A DNA stretch of 58,623 nt from assembly GCF_050315115.1 (NCBI RefSeq), contig NZ_JBNPOJ010000011.1, forward strand, positions 1 to 58,623, given 5' to 3'. Each line of letters begins with the position of its first letter. Within the stretch, counting starts at the first letter, position 1. The notes beneath the pieces are model-generated. The model had not been told where the DNA came from, ran no database searches, and saw nothing but the letters and a program-made list of their open reading frames with translations. Both the position numbers and the translations under genes were made by a program. Below, piece by piece: positions 1 to 5,916 of the stretch. This DNA is from Peptoniphilus_A sp022767005. Lineage in GTDB: Bacteria > Bacillota > Clostridia > Tissierellales > Peptoniphilaceae.

Positions 1-7
1 TATTTTT

Positions 8-202
8 TTATTTTTTATAATTAGGGTTTTCGTTCTTGAAGATATCAACCAATTCTTCTACCTCTTCCAAATTCTTTGCATACTTCCTAGCAAAAGTTCT
101 TGCATTTCCTTTATTCCTGCTATACCTCTTAGCCTCTGGATTATTTTGCTCCCACTTCCTTGTAGCCCGTCTTTGTGCCTCTGATGTTTTTAATTCTTTC
201 AA
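8..202 (-). CDS. small basic phage protein, unknown function
   Basis: Encodes about 64 residues, rich in Arg, Lys and Asn, with an acidic helical C-terminal half (LEEVEELVDIF). Two TTG codons are available, at 211 and 202. The second is preferred because AGGAG lies about nine bases before it, whereas it abuts the first. The gene directly follows a small membrane-protein gene on the same strand. Short basic proteins of this look occur near lysis modules of Firmicutes prophages, but I do not recognise a named family. It could belong to the phage or to the host edge, since the left prophage end is not visible. Confidence 0.55.
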   Translation of the reverse strand: MKELKTSEAQRRATRKWEQNNPEAKRYSRNKGNARTFARKYAKNLEEVEELVDIFKNENPNYKK

Positions 203-218
203 TGTTATCAACTCCTTC

Positions 219-365
219 TTACTTTACCTTAATTTTAATTATTAATAGTAAACATAAAATAATAACTAATATGTTGACTACAACCCCTAAGTCTTTAAAA
301 ATGTTTAACACATTTATCCCTGTAATTAAGCTTAACAAAATTATATTCGTATCTATTTTTTTCAT
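219..365 (-). CDS. small two-segment membrane protein
   Basis: A 48-residue reading frame from ATG (363-365) to TAA, made of two hydrophobic stretches (about residues 7-22 and 30-44) joined by a short polar turn and ending in Lys residues. The ribosome site is weak, so the start is uncertain. It lies downstream of the toxin-like locus and 17 bases before the next gene. Its size and hydrophobicity suit an accessory lysis or phage membrane peptide; no family is recognised and the function is unknown. Confidence 0.4.
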   Translation of the reverse strand: MKKIDTNIILLSLITGINVLNIFKDLGVVVNILVIILCLLLIIKIKVK

Positions 366-366
366 T

Positions 367-395
367 TTGACTCAATGAGCATTTTGTAATATAAT
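367..395 (+). promoter_or_regulatory. strong promoter antisense to the toxin-like ORF
   Basis: TTGACT at 367-372, a 17-base spacer and TATAAT at 390-395. No rightward gene follows; transcription from about 402 would run antisense across the small ORF at 438-551. This is the expected place for a type I antitoxin RNA promoter. Confidence 0.6.
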
Positions 396-428
396 ACCCT
401 TAAAGGGTGAGAGGGATAATTCCCTCTC
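396..428. other. two adjacent hairpins between convergent promoters
   Basis: A short palindrome (ACCC TTAA GGGT type, 396-407) is followed by a perfect 8-bp stem, GAGAGGGA (409-416) with TCCCTCTC (421-428), and a 4-base loop. Neither strand shows a strong U tract after it. It would form the 5' hairpin of the antisense RNA and the 3' region of the toxin mRNA. Confidence 0.5.
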
Positions 429-437
429 TTAGAGTTA

Positions 438-551
438 CTATTTTAAACATTCTTTTATTAATCCGATAATGGCGATTAGCAGATTGAGTAAAAGTATTGT
501 TAATTCTAGTAGCTCTTTTTTGTTACCTTTTTTAGGTTTTTTATTGCTCAT
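438..551 (-). CDS. candidate type I toxin, 37-residue hydrophobic peptide
   Basis: Reads MSNKKPKKGNKK followed by a hydrophobic helix (about residues 13-32) and KECLK. The ribosome site is AGGAGGTGAGG just before ATG (549-551). A lysine-rich head, one transmembrane helix and a charged tail match the general form of small membrane-acting toxins of Gram-positive type I systems (TxpA, BsrG, Fst and holin-like toxins). The match is by architecture, not by a recognised signature. Its own promoter lies at 571-599, and an opposite promoter at 367-395 would produce a fully overlapping antisense RNA. It sits just beyond the lysis operon terminator. Confidence 0.6.
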   Translation of the reverse strand: MSNKKPKKGNKKELLELTILLLNLLIAIIGLIKECLK

Positions 552-570
552 TTCCTCACCTCCTGATTAT

Positions 571-599
571 ATTATACTACGGGTATTAGGTAAAAGCAA
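571..599 (-). promoter_or_regulatory. promoter of the toxin-like ORF
   Basis: On the minus strand, TTGCTT (594-599), 17 bases, then TATAAT (571-576). The expected start near 564 leaves a leader of only about 13 bases, which begins essentially at the AGGAGG ribosome site. Confidence 0.6.
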
Positions 600-621
600 C
601 ACTTTTCCAAAATTTTTTCAC

Positions 622-655
622 TAAAAAAAGCCCAGAGATTTTTTCTCCAGGCTTA
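622..655 (-). terminator. terminator after the holin gene
   Basis: On the minus strand an AAGCCtGGAGA stem pairs with TCTCtGGGCTT and is followed by seven T residues. It lies seven bases past the holin stop codon and closes the lysis operon. Confidence 0.75.
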
Positions 656-661
656 AAAATT

Positions 662-901
662 TCATTCTTCTCTATAATCTTTTGTCTCAATATAATTTGT
701 CACATCACTTGGTTTGCTATCTGCAATACCCTCTGAAAGCATATAGATGCATAGACCACCGATAGCTGACACTAAAGCAACTACTCTTTCTGTTGTTTCT
801 GGAGCTGCATTTGTAAAAGCTATTAGTGCAATTATAACTGCACTTACACAAGCCCAAAATTTTCTACTACCTAATTTTCTTAATAAGTCTTCTTTTTTCA
901 T
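662..901 (-). CDS. phage holin
   Basis: A 79-residue protein with a charged N-terminus (MKKEDLLRKLGSRKFW), two closely spaced hydrophobic helices (about 14-33 and 39-57) and a hydrophilic acidic tail, the class II holin layout. Holins form holes in the cytoplasmic membrane that release or activate the endolysin. It is the last gene of the leftward lysis operon, just downstream of the glycosidase and endolysin genes and immediately before a strong terminator, which supports the assignment. The TNAAPETTERV segment between the helices is the expected short turn. The family call rests on topology and position. Confidence 0.8.
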   Translation of the reverse strand: MKKEDLLRKLGSRKFWACVSAVIIALIAFTNAAPETTERVVALVSAIGGLCIYMLSEGIADSKPSDVTNYIETKDYREE

Positions 902-910
902 TTTATCGCC

Positions 911-1450
911 TCAAATCACATTAATAATTGTATTTAACTTTCTTCCTTGGTCTTTAATTATTTTTCCATTTGCCACCATAGCAGTAGAACCACCACCGTC
1001 AAGATTTATAGCACTATATAAGTTAAATTCTTTTAGTAAATCCTTTCTTGCATCTGTAAGTGTCCTATTTTCCTTTGTTATAAGCAATAAGATTTTATTA
1101 TCTCTTGTATAAGCCATCATTGTGTGTGGTGCAAGCCTTGATATGTCTGGCAATGCTTTTTCTAGTTTTAGGTTATAATCTGGATATAAGGCATTACCGC
1201 CTATTGCCCATTTTATTTTGCCTAGCTTTTGTATCTCGCTAAGATTGTTAAATCTATCCATAATTACATTGCCCTTTTCTAAATATACCATTGTTCCTGT
1301 TTTTGTCCCTTGGTAAGAGTTAGTAAAAGAGTTTTGTCCTAGCGGTAGATTGTCTTGTACGGCTATCTTCCAAATTCCTTTTTTACTGCCTGGATCTTTC
1401 ATGTCAAAGAAAGTTCCATTTATTGCAAACTCTCTTCGCAGTTCTCTCAT
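911..1450 (-). CDS. phosphodiester glycosidase (NAGPA-domain) protein, 5' end disrupted
   Basis: Contains the core of the NAGPA/phosphodiester glycosidase fold: AINGTFFD near the start and INLDGGGSTAM near residue 150, the hallmark motifs of the family. In phages this domain occurs beside endolysins and tail genes and may act on wall glycans. The first ATG (1450) lies inside a stretch that looks like continuing protein. Codons upstream to about 1540 also read as plausible protein (for example FHVIETDPESIRIEF), but no ATG, GTG or TTG opens that frame. An alternative frame begins ATT-AAA-AAA at 1544 and reads KYEILPKG before a stop at a GGG run. The 5' end is therefore either decayed, frameshifted or read by recoding from the upstream endolysin. 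Confidence 0.7.
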   Translation of the reverse strand: MRELRREFAINGTFFDMKDPGSKKGIWKIAVQDNLPLGQNSFTNSYQGTKTGTMVYLEKGNVIMDRFNNLSEIQKLGKIKWAIGGNALYPDYNLKLEKALPDISRLAPHTMMAYTRDNKILLLITKENRTLTDARKDLLKEFNLYSAINLDGGGSTAMVANGKIIKDQGRKLNTIINVI

Positions 1451-1539
1451 TTCTCTTCCTGCTACAAATTCTATTCTTATACTTTCAGGATCTGTTTCTA
1501 TTACGTGAAAATTACCCTTTTGGTAATATCTCGTATTTT

Positions 1540-2277
1540 TTAATTTTTTTTTAGAAGTTTTGAAATAATTACTGCAACTTCAGCCCTTGTAATTTTTTCA
1601 TCTGGTTTAAAGCTTCCATCTTCATAACCTTTCATTATTCCAGCTTCTTTTACTTCGTCTATTTCTTTTTCTGCCCAGTGATTTTTATAATCTTTTTTCA
1701 TAACTTTTTCCTCTTTTTCTTTAGATACTATTTCTCCAAATTCTGAATCTTTAGATAAATCAATTTTCCATTCTATAGGTTTTTCAATGTCTTTTTTAAA
1801 TTGCCACCACTTAGCCCAGTTATTTTCACGGAAATTGTGAGGGCAATCTTTACGGCTTACGTCATAATGTCTGCATACTTTACTTGCAGGCACTTTAAAT
1901 TTTGCCATCAAGTTTTTAGTAAGCTCTACTGTGTTTTTATAAACTTTATCTTGGTTGCTATCTGAATTTACACACATTTCAATATTAATTGAATTTGAGT
2001 TTGTGCAGCCATTAAGATACCTGCCATATCCTTGATTATCTCCCACAGACCAAGCCACAAAACTATCTCCTATAGTTTGTATAATCTCTTTATCATCTAC
2101 ATAATAATGAGCTGAACCATACCTTGTAGCACTTTGCAAATATCTAAAGTGAGCCATAGCATCTGCTCCCTTTGAATAATTGCCCGTATAATGTATTACT
2201 ATCCACTTAATATCACTATAAGGTCTTTTTTTGCCTATCTGTCTTGAATTTGATATAGGCTTAAATAAAAATCTCAT
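1540..2277 (-). CDS. endolysin: N-acetylmuramoyl-L-alanine amidase with SLH module
   Basis: Residues about 20-165 form an Amidase_2 (T7 lysozyme/PGRP-like) zinc amidase, which cleaves the bond between MurNAc and the stem-peptide L-Ala. Likely zinc ligands are His29 (WIVIHYTG), His137 (CRHYDV) and Cys145 (RKDCPHNF). The C-terminus (about 196-245) is a single S-layer homology repeat (HWAEKEI, GIMKGYEDGSFKPDEKITRAE), a wall-binding module. The start follows AGGAGGTGTTGAC. The gene lies between XhlA-like and glycosidase/holin genes. Its 3' end contains a nine-A run bearing on how the next gene is read. The domain call is confident; one SLH copy is fewer than the usual three. Confidence 0.93.
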   Translation of the reverse strand: MRFLFKPISNSRQIGKKRPYSDIKWIVIHYTGNYSKGADAMAHFRYLQSATRYGSAHYYVDDKEIIQTIGDSFVAWSVGDNQGYGRYLNGCTNSNSINIEMCVNSDSNQDKVYKNTVELTKNLMAKFKVPASKVCRHYDVSRKDCPHNFRENNWAKWWQFKKDIEKPIEWKIDLSKDSEFGEIVSKEKEEKVMKKDYKNHWAEKEIDEVKEAGIMKGYEDGSFKPDEKITRAEVAVIISKLLKKN

Positions 2278-2288
2278 GTCAACACCTC

Positions 2289-2639
2289 CTATTTAAGCAT
2301 CGGAAATAGAAAATATATAAAGGCACCTATAAAAATACCAATAGCTACCTTTACTATTGCATCTATAAAACTCTTTGTTCTCTCATTTGGTTTAATGTAT
2401 TGGTCTGAAAGTCTTTCATTATATAGCTTATCCAACTTGTCATCAGTCTTTTTTGTTGTCCTATCTATGTTAGACAAGTCCTTTTTTATAATTTCTATAT
2501 TTAAGTCTTGCCTTCTGCTCAATTCCTTCTGTTCATCAATTTGCTTTCCGTGCATTTCAATTCGCTTGTCTTGTGCCTTGTCATTCTCTTCAAGCTTGGC
2601 AATTCTTATCTCATGGTCAGTTATTTTTTCATTTTCCAT
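2289..2639 (-). CDS. XhlA-like lysis-associated membrane protein
   Basis: A 116-residue protein with a long heptad-rich N-terminal region (about residues 1-80, ITDHEIRIAKLEENDKAQDK) and one C-terminal transmembrane helix (about 92-114, VAIGIFIGAFIYFLF). This is the layout of the XhlA/hemolysin XhlA family, which works with holin and amidase in PBSX-type lysis. It precedes the endolysin gene by 12 bases. The start follows GGAAGGGTG. A terminator hairpin sits just upstream, so lysis genes may be expressed partly by read-through. Confidence 0.8.
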   Translation of the reverse strand: MENEKITDHEIRIAKLEENDKAQDKRIEMHGKQIDEQKELSRRQDLNIEIIKKDLSNIDRTTKKTDDKLDKLYNERLSDQYIKPNERTKSFIDAIVKVAIGIFIGAFIYFLFPMLK

Positions 2640-2656
2640 TGGTTCACCCTTCCATT

Positions 2657-2685
2657 AAAAAAACACCCTTAAAAAGAGTGTTTTT
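2657..2685 (-). terminator. terminator between toxin locus and lysis operon
   Basis: CACTCTT/AAGGGTG stem on the minus strand followed by seven T residues. It would end transcripts arriving from the tail operon and the small toxin locus, 20 bases before the XhlA-like gene. Confidence 0.65.
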
Positions 2686-2793
2686 GCATTAATTTTAAAT
2701 TTGTTCTATGAGTTTCACATAATTTATCAATACTTCTTTTGAGTATAAAAAAGATAGCCTGAAGACTATCTGTTTAAATTTTTTTAATTGTGG

Positions 2794-2892
2794 TATAATA
2801 TTAATAAATGAGGACACCGTTTAAGACGGTTCGTCCTACAGATATAGAATTGAACCTACACCATAGTCGAATACAGGTAGGTTCTTTTTTTA
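2794..2892 (+). ncRNA. candidate antitoxin RNA of a type I toxin-antitoxin locus
   Basis: An extended -10 box (TGG TATAAT, 2791-2799) should start an RNA near 2806-2810. About 85 bases later a terminator hairpin, GAACCTAC (2852-2859) with GTAGGTTC (2877-2884), is followed by seven T residues. A first hairpin (GGAC/CCGT with ACGG/GTCC, 2812-2836) lies at the 5' end. There is no ORF of note. The RNA converges on the toxin-like gene at 2897-2980 and would overlap the 3' part of its mRNA. Layout matches Fst/TxpA-type systems; function is inferred. Confidence 0.65.
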
Positions 2893-2896
2893 TTTC

Positions 2897-2980
2897 CTAA
2901 TCTTTTTTAAAAAGTGATAGGATGGTTTCAATTAAGCTAATGAAAGCTATCAATAAAGATATTTTTTCATATAAGCCCAT
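2897..2980 (-). CDS. candidate type I toxin, 27-residue membrane peptide
   Basis: The peptide is MGLYEKISLL, then a hydrophobic core with ISLIETI, ending LSLFKKD. A single transmembrane helix with a lysine-rich C-terminus matches Fst/TxpA/Ldr-type toxins in form and length. The ribosome site GGGAGGTG lies five bases before ATG (2978-2980). Part of it is held in a perfect hairpin in the leader (2991-3008), a usual feature of such toxins, which are kept poorly translated. A convergent short RNA gene lies just past its stop codon. It sits between tail-tip genes and the lysis cassette. I do not recognise the exact family. Confidence 0.65.
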   Translation of the reverse strand: MGLYEKISLLIAFISLIETILSLFKKD

Positions 2981-2990
2981 TGTAACACCT

Positions 2991-3008
2991 CCCAATAAAA
3001 TTATTGGG
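2991..3008 (-). promoter_or_regulatory. leader hairpin next to the toxin ribosome site
   Basis: Perfect palindrome CCCAATAA-2-TTATTGGG on either strand. In the toxin mRNA its 3' arm (TTATTGGG) runs directly into AGGTG, so it would hide the first half of the ribosome-binding sequence. Confidence 0.6.
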
Positions 3009-3034
3009 CGAACCATCTGTATGTCCTCAAAATT

Positions 3035-3043
3035 ATTATATCA
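3035..3043 (-). promoter_or_regulatory. extended -10 promoter of the toxin-like gene
   Basis: Minus strand TGA TATAAT, with an RNA start expected near 3028. The transcript would begin GAGGACA, the same seven bases that begin the opposing RNA (2810-2816), so the two promoters and start regions form an inverted pair. Confidence 0.55.
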
Positions 3044-3113
3044 TAGAATTATTTTCATTTTCCATTAGGTCAACTCATTTTTTGTAAAAATTAAGGGAAG
3101 CCTAAGCCTCCCA

Positions 3114-3251
3114 TTAATTATTCTCCAAAGTTGCAAGTTCGCTCATACCTAAATCTTCAAGACATTTCTTAGTTCTTTCTCTTAAACAGAGTGGCACTTG
3201 TGCAAAAGTTCTTTTGCCATGAATGATAAGTGTTGCATATACTACATCCAT
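3114..3251 (-). CDS. XkdX-like short tail protein (second copy)
   Basis: Forty-five residues: MDVVYATLIIHGKRTFAQVP followed by a short helical end. The GKRT-x-x-x-VP motif is typical of the XkdX family of very short proteins found between tail-fibre and lysis genes of PBSX-like phages; their exact role is unknown. The start at 3251 is chosen because AAAGGGGA precedes it at good spacing. A longer frame from 3335 would add a hydrophobic N-terminal segment (LVAALFVGVFLILKIL) that overlaps the previous gene. That longer form cannot be excluded. A sister gene lies directly upstream. Confidence 0.65.
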   Translation of the reverse strand: MDVVYATLIIHGKRTFAQVPLCLRERTKKCLEDLGMSELATLENN

Positions 3252-3318
3252 ATCTATATCCCCTTTCCTTAAAATTTTTAGTATCAAAAAAACACCCACA
3301 AAGAGTGCTGCTACTAAA

Positions 3319-3432
3319 CTAATTTTGTTTTTCATTTTCCAAAGCCTTTTTAACTTCTTCCCTTAAAATTGTTGGAACTGTCTCAATAGTTCTCTTTCCC
3401 ATTTTAATTAAATATACATATACTGCTACCAT
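3319..3432 (-). CDS. XkdX-like short tail protein (first copy)
   Basis: Thirty-seven residues, MVAVYVYLIKMGKRTIETVP then REEVKKALENEKQN. It carries the same GKRT-x-x-x-VP motif as the following gene, so the two are tandem paralogues. The ATG overlaps the previous stop as TAATG, and AGGAGGT lies within the end of the previous gene, so translation is probably coupled. It is an XkdX-family protein of unknown role in the distal tail region. Confidence 0.7.
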   Translation of the reverse strand: MVAVYVYLIKMGKRTIETVPTILREEVKKALENEKQN

Positions 3433-3797
3433 TATTTATTACCTCCTAAATTAGCTTCATAAGTTTCAGCAAGTGCTGACATTAAAGTTAGCTTATCATT
3501 TTCAACCTTTTCAAAGGTTTCAGCTTGTGCCAAAGCAGTTTGCACCTTAAAATCCTCTAAATCTTTTTCTATTTTTTTTGCTATATCTGGATTAATCTCT
3601 TCCTTTGGTTTCTCGACTGGGTCGTGATTTCTTTCTGCATATAGTTTAATGATTTTATCTCTTTCTTCTTCCGTAACAATTACTGGATTTTCAGCAGTGC
3701 CTTTCTTACCAGTAACTTCTTCCACAACTGCAAAACCTAAATTTTTATCTAGTGGCTCCCATATAATTTCACAACCACATTGTATAATTTTATACAT
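3432..3797 (-). CDS. tail-tip region protein of unknown function
   Basis: A 121-residue protein. The N-terminus (MYKIIQCGCEIIWEPLD) looks folded; the rest (about 45-121) is acidic, Lys/Glu rich and helical, suited to a coiled coil. It overlaps the previous tail-tip gene by eight bases and is coupled to the XkdX pair. In PBSX-like phages this position holds small XkdW-like or fibre-assembly proteins. The position suggests a structural or chaperone role, but no motif supports a named family. Confidence 0.6.
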   Translation of the reverse strand: MYKIIQCGCEIIWEPLDKNLGFAVVEEVTGKKGTAENPVIVTEEERDKIIKLYAERNHDPVEKPKEEINPDIAKKIEKDLEDFKVQTALAQAETFEKVENDKLTLMSALAETYEANLGGNK

Positions 3798-4248
3798 TCT
3801 CTACCTCCCTTTTTATTTCACATAAAATCCCTGAAATAATGCCACTACTATTTTTTTCTTGGGTTTTTAAAACAAATCCATCAGCAGCATAAGCTAACAA
3901 ATTATTACCACTGACAAAATCCATACCATATATCAATCCTTTAAAAAATTTTCCTTTAGGAATGGTAAATGTTTCGTCTTTTTTCAAATATACAGTCAAA
4001 TCTTGCACTTTATTTATTTTAAGTTCAGTGCCATTTTTTGAAAAAGCTAATCCCGTTATTCTGCCACTACTCATCCCTCTGAGTTTCATTCCGCCAGAAA
4101 AAAGTAATGGATAACGTTCTACAACACTCCCCACCCCAACATAATCAGCATTTATTTCGTCTCCACTGACTTTCCATATTTCTCCTCTTGGAATTTGAAT
4201 TTCTTCATATTTTTGTAATTGAATATTCAATAACCTTATTAATTTCAT
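3790..4248 (-). CDS. tail-tip repeat protein (two repeat units)
   Basis: A 152-residue protein built from two related halves. Each has an IP(R/K)G(E/K)-aromatic-K motif (QIPRGEIWK near 19-27, TIPKGKFFK near 94-102) and ends with SSG-x-I-x-G (SSGRITGLAF near 61-70, SSGIISGIL near 134-142). The neighbouring gene 4276-4536 is a single copy of the same unit. These lie between the tail fibre-like gene and lysis genes, where receptor-binding or tip proteins are found. A beta-rich adhesin-like fold is inferred. The start codon would overlap the upstream stop (ATGA) only if the upstream G tract lost one base. Confidence 0.65.
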   Translation of the reverse strand: MKLIRLLNIQLQKYEEIQIPRGEIWKVSGDEINADYVGVGSVVERYPLLFSGGMKLRGMSSGRITGLAFSKNGTELKINKVQDLTVYLKKDETFTIPKGKFFKGLIYGMDFVSGNNLLAYAADGFVLKTQEKNSSGIISGILCEIKREVENV

Positions 4249-4275
4249 GCTAAGGACACCGCCTTAACAAAAATA

Positions 4276-4536
4276 TTATGAAATAACTTTAAATGCAACT
4301 CCTGTAAAAGATATTTTCCCACTACTAAATCTTCTAATGGAACACCCCCCCCCAAGTGTTATTGAACCTTGCAGGCAAAGATTAGATGTATTATCAGGAA
4401 GAATGATTAAACCATTTATCTCTGAACCTTTTTCAATAACAAGGGTGCCTTTCCAAACTTCATCTCTAGGCACATAAGCACTCTCTTCATTTGTCAATGT
4501 TATATTAATAACCCTATCAAACTTTAATTTTGCCAT
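4276..4536 (-). CDS. tail-tip repeat protein with nine-G tract (phase-variation candidate)
   Basis: An 86-residue protein with one repeat unit: VPRDEVWKG near residues 22-30 and SSGKISFTGVAF near 70-81. Between these, codons GGG-GGG-GGG (4345-4353) encode three glycines within LGGGCSI. In the given sequence the frame is intact and ends TAA. With eight G residues the frame would instead run on to a TGA at 4245-4247 that overlaps the next ATG; with ten it would stop within a few codons. Long G tracts are rare in such AT-rich DNA. Slipped-strand switching of a tail-tip protein is therefore plausible. Confidence 0.7.
   Translation of the reverse strand: MAKLKFDRVINITLTNEESAYVPRDEVWKGTLVIEKGSEINGLIILPDNTSNLCLQGSITLGGGCSIRRFSSGKISFTGVAFKVIS
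4345..4353 (-). repeat. homopolymeric G9 tract inside a tail-tip gene
   Basis: Nine consecutive C on the plus strand (G on the coding strand), fully in frame. It is the longest G/C run I noticed in the window and lies before the conserved SSG-x-I motif, so loss or gain of one base changes that motif. Confidence 0.9.
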
Positions 4537-4547
4537 ATTATCACTCC

Positions 4548-5081
4548 TTAACTATAAATAAGTATTTGCTCTATAACGTCATTACTTATTTCTTCTTTTA
4601 ATTTTGCTAACTTCTCATCAACTTCGTGTTTAGTGTATATCTTAGCCATAGCATCTTCTAAGGCTTTACCCCTAGCACCGTCAAAAGCAGTGTTTTTTAC
4701 CTCGCCAATTTTAAGTTGAGGAGACAACTCTATATAAGAAGACCCATTCCATCTATAAATCTTTGCTCCAGATTTATCTATATATAACTTTTTGACATCT
4801 CCCGAACTTGGAAAATTTCCCCTTGCCTCAAACATTAACACATCTTTGTAAACATCAAGGTCCGGTAATTGGCTAACTAAAACCTTATTCTTATCATCTA
4901 GGTCAGCTTTCTTTTTAAGCAAATCTAAAAGACTTACCCCATTAGTGCTCAACACTTTTAAGGCATCGTTAATAGATTTTATCAGCTTGTCAATCTCATC
5001 CATGTTATAGTTTAAATCTCCCACGATGACATAATCATCAGGTTCTGGCTTATTTAAACTATAATTTTTTGTTTTTTGCAC
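4548..5081 (-). CDS. phage tail fibre-like protein
   Basis: A 177-residue protein starting MQKTKNYSLNKPEPDDYV, a common start for short tail fibre or collar proteins of Firmicutes phages. A coiled-coil stretch follows (about 25-65), then a middle segment with KLYIDKSGAKIYRWNGSSYIELS, a small beta motif seen in fibre proteins. The C-terminal part is helical (about 140-175). It follows the YmfQ-like gene by six bases and precedes the repeat-bearing tip genes. It is probably a trimeric fibre or adapter; the receptor is unknown. Confidence 0.75.
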   Translation of the reverse strand: MQKTKNYSLNKPEPDDYVIVGDLNYNMDEIDKLIKSINDALKVLSTNGVSLLDLLKKKADLDDKNKVLVSQLPDLDVYKDVLMFEARGNFPSSGDVKKLYIDKSGAKIYRWNGSSYIELSPQLKIGEVKNTAFDGARGKALEDAMAKIYTKHEVDEKLAKLKEEISNDVIEQILIYS

Positions 5082-5087
5082 TCATCA

Positions 5088-5915
5088 TCACCCCTTATAT
5101 TCATTAAATTCTTTCCAAGATTTAGGCTCTAAATCTCGCCATCTTACATCTTTTGTAGCCTCTTTCCAAGTGTTTTGAGTATAAGTGAATTTCCATTCCA
5201 AATCAGCTGGCATATTAATTTCAAGCATACGCTCAAACTCATCAAGATTGTTAGGTAGACCATTTGCCACAAATCTTATTTCAAAAACATAGGGATTAAT
5301 AGTGCGGTAAATTTCCACTCCAGCATCATTATTAGAAAAAGCCTTGCATAAATCTTTTATAGTTTCTTCATCAGTTTGCTTGTGCATAAGATTTAAAACC
5401 GCTTGGATTTGATTTCTTCTCTGTCTATAACCAAGGTCATTGTCCGTCTTAATTCCCAGTCTTTTTTCAAAATAAGGCAACAACTCTATGGCAGTATCAA
5501 GGTTTAAATTTCTTTCAACTCTTGCCGTCTGCTCCTCGATATACCTAAAACTAATATCAAGCACTCTACATAAATGCTCAAAAGTTGGATTTATCTTGTC
5601 ATACCAAGGTAAAAAGTACATGAGCATTTCAAAAAAGTTAATAGCAGACACGAAGATTGCAACTTGCATATCTGTTTCATCTTCAAGCAATAAAGTTTTT
5701 TCCATAATTTCAGAAACTAAAATAGACACGTCTTCAAATTCCGTGTCCGTTTCCATAATAGCCTTACCCCTATCAACTTTTACACCCTTGGCTTGTAATT
5801 CATGGTCCATCTCCATTAATACTAGGGCAAAATCTTGCCACTGGTTATTTCTTAGACTAGACCAAGTTCTTTTACTGACTGTGCCATAGCTGGATTCAAA
5901 AATTAATTTTCCCAT
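5088..5915 (-). CDS. YmfQ-like (DUF2313) baseplate protein
   Basis: A 275-residue protein. The central part (about 95-240) has features of the YmfQ/DUF2313 family that follows baseplate J in contractile-tail phages: NLDTAIELLPYFEKRLGI, then YRQRRNQIQAVLNL and a C-terminal beta segment. These proteins join the baseplate wedge to the fibres. The N-terminal 90 residues with Trp-rich motifs (RTWSSL, NQWQDF) and the Trp-rich tail (TWKEA, RWRDLEPKSW) look related to each other. The order J, small protein, YmfQ-like, fibre is typical of PBSX-type clusters. Confidence 0.8.
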   Translation of the reverse strand: MGKLIFESSYGTVSKRTWSSLRNNQWQDFALVLMEMDHELQAKGVKVDRGKAIMETDTEFEDVSILVSEIMEKTLLLEDETDMQVAIFVSAINFFEMLMYFLPWYDKINPTFEHLCRVLDISFRYIEEQTARVERNLNLDTAIELLPYFEKRLGIKTDNDLGYRQRRNQIQAVLNLMHKQTDEETIKDLCKAFSNNDAGVEIYRTINPYVFEIRFVANGLPNNLDEFERMLEINMPADLEWKFTYTQNTWKEATKDVRWRDLEPKSWKEFNEYKG

Positions 5916-5916
5916 A

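Noticed and set aside
1..600. Left attachment site of the prophage
   Set aside because: I looked for a copy of the tRNA 3' sequence (GGTGCGGGAAAG) near the left end and found none; the left end probably lies outside the window.
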